Source: Candidatus Methanocomedens sp.
GTDB taxonomy: Archaea; Halobacteriota; Methanosarcinia; Methanosarcinales; Methanocomedenaceae
Length of the DNA: 9,968 bases
Direction: 5' to 3'
NCBI GenBank assembly: GCA_009649835.1
Contig: PYCK01000185.1
Coordinates: 1 to 9,968 of the forward strand
Shown: in pieces, positions 5,932-9,968 of the stretch
Layout of the letters: the number at the start of each line of letters is the position of its first letter
How positions within the stretch are numbered: position 1 is the first letter of the stretch
Translations under genes and position numbers: made by a program
The notes under the pieces: model-generated
What the model saw: only the letters and a program-made list of their open reading frames with translations
The model's database searches: none
Told to the model about the DNA's origin: nothing

Positions 5932-6689
5932 GTGCCTGCCTGAATCCTGTTTGCCAGTCCGGCCAGTTCTTCGGGTGTAAGGGATTCGGGGCGCATTTCC
6001 AGTATCCCTTGATCTACCTCTTGCAGGTTTTCGGCTGGGATTCCCAGCATTGGTGCTGCCGAGCGTAAGGAATTCCTCAACATCTTCCTGCGCTGTCCGA
6101 ATACGGCCTTCAGGAACTTTTCGAAAAAACCAAAATTATTGACATGGTACGGCGGTTCCCTTGGTGTGAGTTTCAATATTGCGGACCTTACAGCAGGCTG
6201 GGGTTTAAAAGCAGAAGGTGGTACCGTTTCCAGCAGTTCGATCCCGGCAAAGTACTGGGCCATTACAGAAAGCCGGCTATAGTCTGGTGTGCCGGGTGAA
6301 GCAAGCATGCGGTTTGCAAATTCAAGCTGGTACATAAGGACTGCAAGATCAAAGGAATGCCGCAGTAGCTTGAATGTGATCTTTGATGATATCTGGTAGG
6401 GAAGGTTTGCCACTACTTTATTAAAATCGGGCAGCGGGATTTCCAGTGCATCCCCCTGCAAAACCGTAACATTGGAGTCCCTGGTAATATGTGTGAGTCC
6501 TACAGCAAGTTGCCTGTCAAGTTCGATGACTATGACCTTGCCTGCTGCCTCTTTGAGCTTTAATGTCAGGTTGCCTGTTCCACCGCCGATCTCAAGTACG
6601 GTATCGGCTTTGGTTAATCCGGCATATCTGATAATCCTGTTAAGAACCCGCTGGTCTATGAGAAAATGCTGTCCATGTTTTGGCTTCAT
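5928..6689 (-). CDS. ksgA: 16S rRNA adenine dimethyltransferase KsgA/Dim1
   Basis: Dimethylates two adjacent adenines in the 3' terminal helix of 16S rRNA (A1518/A1519 in E. coli numbering) late in small-subunit assembly. The 253-aa protein has QHFL (7-10), EIGGGTG (33-39, SAM binding), an acidic IELD (55-58), and GDALE at 79-83. The catalytic NLPY is at 95-98. FKPQPAV (161-167) and FGQRRKMLRNSL (197-208) follow before the C-terminal helical rRNA-binding domain. All family hallmarks are intact. The start ATG overlaps the DUF655 stop as ATGA (6686-6689), and its own stop overlaps the next start in the same way, so DUF655, ksgA and mtq2 are probably translated in sequence from one mRNA. Confidence 0.96.
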   Translation of the reverse strand: MKPKHGQHFLIDQRVLNRIIRYAGLTKADTVLEIGGGTGNLTLKLKEAAGKVIVIELDRQLAVGLTHITRDSNVTVLQGDALEIPLPDFNKVVANLPYQISSKITFKLLRHSFDLAVLMYQLEFANRMLASPGTPDYSRLSVMAQYFAGIELLETVPPSAFKPQPAVRSAILKLTPREPPYHVNNFGFFEKFLKAVFGQRRKMLRNSLRSAAPMLGIPAENLQEVDQGILEMRPESLTPEELAGLANRIQAGT

Positions 6690-7279
6690 TTATGGTGGCG
6701 GCTTTTGGCAGGGGTTGTGAAAAGGCGGTATTTGATATTCTCGTCCATCAACTCATCGATGATCCTGTGGACTATCAATTTCTCTGGTGTATGAAGACCT
6801 TTGACCCGCTCGACAAGGTTATTGAAGTTCAGGAATTTTCCTTTTTTATGCTCATCTATGATCGCCCACATCAATTTCTTGCCGATACCGGGCAGGAGTT
6901 CAAGCATGTGAAGCCTGTTGGTAATGGGATATGCATCATTGAAGAAATCAATATATTTGGACTCGTTCTCAAGTATGATCTTTTCCAGGATGAATGGCAG
7001 CTCCATCTGTGAACCGTGTGTGAGTTCATCATAAGTGATCCTGCGTTTGACATGATCGATCACATCCCTGTCCCCTTCGCCAATATATACTCTATCCTGT
7101 GTCATGGGAACAATGTCATTTTTAAGCATCAATTCCATTAGTACAAAATGTGAATCACCTACAGCCTGCACCAGTGGTTTTTTTTGGTATACAGGCCTGT
7201 TATCTTCCGGACTTCCATATGGCAAATAGTCCAATACCAATCCCCACTCTTCCTTTTGAGGTTTTTTTCCAGTTACCAT
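6686..7279 (-). CDS. DUF655 family predicted RNA-binding protein
   Basis: A 197-aa archaeal protein of the DUF655 family (predicted RNA-binding), commonly found beside ksgA and rpoF. The N-terminal part (about 10-80) reads as a beta-barrel, S1/OB-like segment with LDYLPYG and a later VYIGEGDRD strand/turn. The central part has a helix-hairpin-helix LELLPGIGKKLMWAIIDE (126-143), which in other proteins contacts nucleic acid backbones. The C-terminus is helical and basic (KSRHHK). Its exact role is unknown; the neighbours suggest rRNA processing or ribosome assembly. The start ATG at 7279 lacks a strong ribosome binding site. The coding strand contains an A8 run (7178-7185) and an A7 run, both in frame. 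It overlaps ksgA by 4 bp. Confidence 0.9.
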   Translation of the reverse strand: MVTGKKPQKEEWGLVLDYLPYGSPEDNRPVYQKKPLVQAVGDSHFVLMELMLKNDIVPMTQDRVYIGEGDRDVIDHVKRRITYDELTHGSQMELPFILEKIILENESKYIDFFNDAYPITNRLHMLELLPGIGKKLMWAIIDEHKKGKFLNFNNLVERVKGLHTPEKLIVHRIIDELMDENIKYRLFTTPAKSRHHK

Positions 7280-7373
7280 ATTTATCCATTCACAACCCTA
7301 ATAATCCAATATTTCCAAAATACCAAAAAGGAAGCCCTATGCATCCTTTTTTCAAGTTAATATACTACCGATT

Positions 7374-7383
7374 ACATATAAAG
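7374..7383 (-). promoter_or_regulatory. Possible internal TATA box before DUF655
   Basis: The minus strand reads CTTTATATGT in the 128-bp gap between rpoF and DUF655, the only sizeable gap within the cluster. Initiation near 7352 would give a leader of about 70 nt. It suggests DUF655-ksgA-mtq2 can be transcribed apart from pus10-rpl21e-rpoF, but read-through is equally plausible. Confidence 0.3.
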
Positions 7384-7407
7384 TTTTATATCGTTGAAAG
7401 CCACATT

Positions 7408-7758
7408 TCAATATGCATCGGTAATAAGGTCCAGAATAGTAGTGAGTTCTTCTTCCGATAGGGTAAATCTCTCTTTTGCATATATTGAACGTATCTCATC
7501 AAAGCTGGCTGGCATAATATCTGCTAGCCGGTATGCAATTTCCGGTTTCATTTTTTCAAGTTGAAGCAATTTTTCAACCAACCCCATGGATTTGGGACCA
7601 TCTGTCTTGGAAAATAACTCGGCATGGTTTATGGCCCTTCTCAACTCATATCCCAATTCCATATCTTCTTCTAACCGCTTCTCTTTGATATCAAGCAGAA
7701 TCCCCTTTGCCTCTGCAAGGGTGATCATTTCCTCGTTTATGATTTCTTTTACTATCAT
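7408..7758 (-). CDS. rpoF: RNA polymerase subunit RpoF (Rpb4 family)
   Basis: Archaeal Rpb4 homologue that pairs with Rpo7 (RpoE) to form the stalk of RNA polymerase, helping open-complex formation and binding the nascent RNA. The 116-aa length is normal. The sequence is all-helical, with an early EEMITLAEAKGILLDIK region that contacts Rpo7, a charged linker and two C-terminal helices forming the HRDC-like domain. The end shows EIAYRLADIMPASFDEIRSI followed by LSEEELTTILDLI, typical of the family (a leucine-rich end after the P-x-S/T-x-D-E-I/V segment). It starts 38 bp after rpl21e ends and follows it in the same transcript order known from many Euryarchaeota. No TATA element stands out in that short gap. 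Confidence 0.9.
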   Translation of the reverse strand: MIVKEIINEEMITLAEAKGILLDIKEKRLEEDMELGYELRRAINHAELFSKTDGPKSMGLVEKLLQLEKMKPEIAYRLADIMPASFDEIRSIYAKERFTLSEEELTTILDLITDAY

Positions 7759-7796
7759 AAATTATACCCTGGATACTGGTTACAATATTCAATTAT

Positions 7797-8087
7797 TCAT
7801 ACCTGCGGGCGCAGGTGTTCGGGGTACAGGATGGCTTGCTTAATAGCATTCCCGTCCCTGACTGCTACAATATATGCCCTGCCACGCTGCCCGACCACTT
7901 TTCCTGTCTTGCCATGGAACTTGGGGTTTGCCATCCCCCTATGTACACTGGGGTCCAGTTTTATGTGGACTGCCTGTCCTATCTCAAATTCCTGGATGGC
8001 ACGTGATATGGGGCTGAGTCCTCTCTCTCGCGGGCTTTTCTTCAATTTATACCTGGTCTTCCTTCTTTCACCGTGTGATGTTGGCAA
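7797..8087 (-). CDS. rpl21e: 50S ribosomal protein L21e
   Basis: Large-subunit protein present in archaea and eukaryotes. The 96-aa product begins (f)MPTSHGERRKTRYKLKK, the expected L21e N-terminus. It continues through a basic linker to the SH3-like beta-barrel, with VHIKLDPSVHRGMANPKFHG (about 41-60) and KTGKVVGQRGRAY (61-73) as diagnostic segments. The start codon is TTG at 8087. No in-frame ATG precedes it, the SHG end is in the right place, and GGAGG (8096-8100) lies 8 nt upstream, so the TTG start is well supported. It sits 21 bp after pus10 and 38 bp before rpoF, in one leftward unit. Confidence 0.95.
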   Translation of the reverse strand: MPTSHGERRKTRYKLKKSPRERGLSPISRAIQEFEIGQAVHIKLDPSVHRGMANPKFHGKTGKVVGQRGRAYIVAVRDGNAIKQAILYPEHLRPQV

Positions 8088-8095
8088 CGTTCAAT

Positions 8096-8100
8096 CCTCC
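8096..8100 (-). promoter_or_regulatory. Strong ribosome binding site for the TTG start of rpl21e
   Basis: GGAGG on the minus strand, 8 nt before the TTG at 8087. It lies in the 21-bp gap after the pus10 stop and is what makes the non-ATG start credible. Confidence 0.75.
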
Positions 8101-8108
8101 GATAAATA

Positions 8109-9431
8109 TTAAATGATTATTCCTTCAATTTTTATTACGTCAAGTTCAGCAACTTTTGCTTCTGCATTGAGGTTCTCTGCAAGGTTGGGTTTTGTGCGAC
8201 CCTCGTCTCCTGACACCAGTTCTTTCACATATAATCCACCCTGGCAGCCCACTACGATCAAAGCTGACAGGCCGTCTGGTGAAAGTTCTTCCAGTTTGGT
8301 ATAATGCACTTTTCGTTCCCGTACCAGATCAGCCCTGCGATGGGCTACCCTGGTGGGCGTGCTCTGCATTATCGGTGCCCGGACAATTATGTCAAGGGCA
8401 GATATAAGACTTTCCTCGGATATCTTTGCACTAAATGTCACTCTTAATCTATAAACTTTATCTGCCTTTGCCTGTTTGATGGCTTCTACAGCCGGGTGCT
8501 CAACATACTTTAGCCCCAGTACTTCAACTTTACCGGCAGCATAACGATTGATCCTGTGCTGCAGCCTGGTAAGGTCAATACGCCGCTTGAGGGGTTGCAC
8601 AGCCTCTACTATGAAGGGCCTGCCGTCTCCCAGCATCAGGGCATCGATATCCTCCCTGCCCGCTCCGTGGAACACGGTATCTTTTGCACCTGCGGCCTTT
8701 ATGACTTCGGGTCCGATAAGCTCATCAACTGATTCGGGATACATGCGGCCGGTAAAGTTGCAGCGCGGGCAGCCTTTACCCCTGCACTCCCTGCAGGGCC
8801 ACCGGGTCTGGGGAATACCTCTTATGAGTTTGCGGTACCTGCCAAATATGTACAGTGACCGTACTTCCAGTTCTACATTGTCCTTTGCAATATCCAGCAG
8901 GGCGGTGATATTGGGACGGTTCAGGTCAGCCCGTTTACCAAGCCTTTCTTCCACACGCCTGCCCACTTCCCTGTTCATTTCGGTCTTCAGGGGCTCGGCC
9001 CACTTGGTCCCTGATTCTGCCCAGAGTATTTCTTCGTTCTCCAGCAGCAGTCCGGAAGGTCGTGTGCCGATGAGGAATGTATTGAACTCGTATCCTGCCA
9101 GGGCATCAACTACCAGGTCGGCCCAGTGGTCAAGCTGCTCAAAAAGGCCGTTGCAGACCCAGCACCTGCCCTGGGCCACATCCTGCCCCAGGCTCTTTCG
9201 TGCATGGACGCTGCTGGGTGCCAGGTCCTGCAATAGGGAATCGTCAGAAGTTTCCCTGCGTGTGTGGTCGGCTTCCATGGCAAGTGCCAGTTTCACGGCA
9301 GCACCTCTCTGGTCGTTGGTCAGACCTGTGGAAAGTTTGGCGAACAGGCGGCCTGTGCAGTGGTCGCATATGGGGCCTTCTTTTAATATCCTGGTTGCAG
9401 TCTCAAATATGTGGTAAGTAATATTACTCAT
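8109..9431 (-). CDS. pus10: tRNA pseudouridine(54/55) synthase Pus10
   Basis: Makes pseudouridine at positions 54 and 55 in the T-arm of archaeal tRNAs. The 440-aa protein has the N-terminal zinc-binding set CDHC (22-25) and CWVC (90-93), then a THUMP-containing accessory region. A second cysteine group, C213, C216, C221 and C224 in a RECRGKGCPRCNFTG block, precedes the catalytic domain. The catalytic motif is HGAGREDIDALMLGDGRPF (255-273). By alignment of GRED with the GRTD motif of TruA-type synthases, D261 should be the nucleophile. Later DLTRLQHRINRY (286-297) and RRADLVRERKVH (365-376) segments are also typical. The ATG at 9431 has no clear ribosome binding site and a TATA-like element close upstream, consistent with a very short leader. 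It is the first gene of the leftward cluster. The DNA for the LTRLQHRI segment is part of a dispersed 27-nt repeat. Confidence 0.95.
   Translation of the reverse strand: MSNITYHIFETATRILKEGPICDHCTGRLFAKLSTGLTNDQRGAAVKLALAMEADHTRRETSDDSLLQDLAPSSVHARKSLGQDVAQGRCWVCNGLFEQLDHWADLVVDALAGYEFNTFLIGTRPSGLLLENEEILWAESGTKWAEPLKTEMNREVGRRVEERLGKRADLNRPNITALLDIAKDNVELEVRSLYIFGRYRKLIRGIPQTRWPCRECRGKGCPRCNFTGRMYPESVDELIGPEVIKAAGAKDTVFHGAGREDIDALMLGDGRPFIVEAVQPLKRRIDLTRLQHRINRYAAGKVEVLGLKYVEHPAVEAIKQAKADKVYRLRVTFSAKISEESLISALDIIVRAPIMQSTPTRVAHRRADLVRERKVHYTKLEELSPDGLSALIVVGCQGGLYVKELVSGDEGRTKPNLAENLNAEAKVAELDVIKIEGIII
8552..8578. repeat. 27-nt dispersed repeat, copy 2 (inside pus10)
   Basis: Matches 4895-4921 at 25 of 27 positions, with the first 20 identical. 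Here it encodes, on the minus strand, part of the conserved DLTRLQHRI segment of Pus10, so this copy is under protein-level constraint and is likely the original. Confidence 0.8.
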
Positions 9432-9462
9432 GATAGTAAGGCACTAAATAGCACAGTGGTAC

Positions 9463-9477
9463 TCTAAAAAGGTTTCG
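9463..9477 (-). promoter_or_regulatory. Possible BRE/TATA of the pus10-rpl21e-rpoF unit
   Basis: The minus strand reads CGAAACC followed by CTTTTTAGA. The TATA-like part is centred near 9467, predicting a start near 9440 and a leader of under 10 nt before the pus10 ATG. The TATA match is weak, so confidence is modest. Confidence 0.35.
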
Positions 9478-9486
9478 GGGCTACAC

Positions 9487-9524
9487 AGGATTGTATAGGA
9501 TTATAAAAAAACTCATATATAAAA
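9487..9524 (+). promoter_or_regulatory. Rightward promoter with paired AGGATT repeats
   Basis: ATATATAAAA at 9515-9524 is among the best TATA matches in the window, and it follows a purine-rich stretch suitable for BRE. Two AGGATT copies at 9487-9492 and 9497-9502 are spaced exactly 10 bp, one helical turn, just upstream, as a tandem binding site would be. Predicted initiation near 9546 lies about 340 nt before the next start codon. Confidence 0.45.
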
Positions 9525-9543
9525 TTACTTATACTATTGGTGT

Positions 9544-9600
9544 TGACTCGAATTGTAGGGAACTTTCATTAAGTTAGTCAGGAGGATGCCAGTTCAATTC
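9544..9600 (+). other. Potential structured RNA leader with two exclusive helices
   Basis: Helix set A: TGACT (9544-9548) with AGTCA (9576-9580), and AACTT (9561-9565) with AAGTT (9571-9575). Helix set B: GAATT (9550-9554) with AATTC (9596-9600), and GAACT (9560-9564) with AGTTC (9591-9595). The two compete for 9561-9564. They start right at the predicted transcript 5' end. No known riboswitch or small-RNA family was recognised, and short A/T-rich helices can arise by chance. Confidence 0.25.
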
Positions 9601-9809
9601 AGCAGTATAAACATTACCATTGGGTGTATACATAAAGTTTGAAGTTCAAGAAAAGGATGTGTGTCAGGCAAATTCCAATCTGAATGTGGGATTCACCAGC
9701 CAGTAAAGAGAGTTGGGATTGTCTGTATAAAATCGGCTTTCGTTGCATGATCAATTATGAAGGTCTTTGTTAAGATTGTAATGTAGGCACTCAATAAAAG
9801 TGGGTAGGG

Positions 9810-9833
9810 ATATCCATTTCAGGTAATGGATAT
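9810..9833. promoter_or_regulatory. Perfect 9-bp inverted repeat upstream of the final gene
   Basis: ATATCCATT, loop TCAGGT, AATGGATAT. It lies 55 bp before the ATG at 9888. Its right arm contains GGATATAT, itself TATA-like, so it could be an operator covering a second promoter, or an RNA hairpin in the leader. Confidence 0.45.
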
Positions 9834-9887
9834 ATGATTGTAACTTGAGTAAAACTGTTCATTTGATAAAATTAAGGGTGTAATAAT

Positions 9888-9968
9888 ATGAAATCAATAA
9901 ATCGATTTATGGCTTTGATACTTTGTTTGTTTGTCGGGACAAGTATGTTATTAGTAGCAGGTATATGT
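9888..9968 (+). CDS. Secreted or membrane-anchored protein, N-terminus only
   Basis: The ATG at 9888 is preceded by GGGTG (9876-9880) at 7-nt spacing, a good archaeal ribosome binding site. The visible 27 codons begin MKSINRF, then a hydrophobic stretch of about 20 residues (MALILCLFVGTSMLLVAGIC). A basic N-terminus followed by a hydrophobic core is a Sec signal peptide or N-terminal membrane anchor. The final Cys could be a lipobox cysteine (AGIC), but the window ends there. Function cannot be told. It is divergent from pus10 and lies behind an unusually long leader region. Confidence 0.7.
   Translation, partial: MKSINRFMALILCLFVGTSMLLVAGIC

Larger units (their letters stand above)
9432..9887. 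other. 456-bp interval without a recognisable gene
   Basis: It separates the leftward pus10 cluster from a rightward gene. No open frame of note, tRNA, rRNA or repeat array is visible. Contents: the pus10 promoter side (to about 9480), a rightward TATA element with two AGGATT repeats (9487-9524), potential RNA helices (9544-9600), short protein-like frames such as one ending at a TAA near 9703 that has no start signal, and a perfect hairpin (9810-9833). It may be a long 5' leader, a small RNA locus or decayed coding sequence. Confidence 0.6.

Noticed and set aside
7178..7185. A8 run in DUF655 as a programmed frameshift site
   Set aside because: The frame is intact on both sides and the full-length product matches the family; no downstream stimulatory structure was evident.
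8548..9417. A 289-codon open frame on the plus strand
   Set aside because: It lies wholly antisense to pus10, which has all family motifs; the translation is Ser/Arg-rich shadow sequence without recognisable domains.
9585..9610. GTTCAATTC resembling a tRNA T-loop
   Set aside because: The flanking bases do not form a five-pair T-stem, and no acceptor, D or anticodon arms can be found around it.
9580..9639. AGGAGG directly followed by ATG and an 18-codon frame
   Set aside because: The purine run abuts the ATG with no spacing, and the short product resembles nothing known; treated as part of the noncoding leader.

Overview
The window looks like a euryarchaeal chromosome segment, most likely from the Methanosarcinales / Methanosarcinia side and possibly an ANME-2-like lineage; I cannot fix the genus from sequence alone. 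The evidence is archaeal-type translation and transcription genes (archaeal CCA-adding enzyme, Pus10, ribosomal protein L21e, Rpb4/RpoF, DUF655), two small families I associate with methanogens (DUF2111 and DUF1699), archaeal TATA-type promoters, and GGAGG/GGTG ribosome binding sites.

Left part (1-3100). The 3' end of the CCA tRNA nucleotidyltransferase gene runs rightward. It overlaps tail-to-tail by 35 bp with a leftward class II-type histone-deacetylase-family gene whose C-terminus carries a young-looking 12-bp / four-residue repeat. Behind it, also leftward, is a DUF2111 gene. Positions 2088-2487 hold no intact gene. They contain a palindrome next to the DUF2111 promoter, the apparent C-terminal remnant of an unknown protein on the minus strand, and an apparent N-terminal membrane-anchored gene fragment on the plus strand. 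A leftward DUF2284 cysteine-rich metal-binding protein follows.

Middle (3100-5340). A complete rightward serA (D-3-phosphoglycerate dehydrogenase, with a C-terminal ACT domain) is followed by a small DUF1699 gene with its own promoter. A 27-nt segment just after serA is nearly identical (25/27) to part of pus10, 3.6 kb away.

Right part (5340-9431). A leftward information-processing cluster reads pus10 - rpl21e - rpoF - DUF655 - ksgA - Mtq2/HemK-type methyltransferase. The last three genes are joined by 4-bp ATGA stop/start overlaps. Together they modify tRNA (Psi54/55), build the large subunit (L21e), supply an RNA polymerase stalk subunit (Rpb4), dimethylate 16S rRNA (KsgA) and probably methylate release factor aRF1 (Mtq2).

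Far right (9432-9968). A 456-bp gene-free interval holds a good rightward TATA element with paired AGGATT repeats, predicted alternative RNA helices and a 9-bp perfect hairpin. It precedes the start of a gene encoding a signal-peptide-bearing protein that runs off the window. This leader and the fragment-rich 2088-2487 interval are the least explained parts; the rest is ordinary archaeal housekeeping content. I see no CRISPR, tRNA, rRNA or intact insertion sequence.
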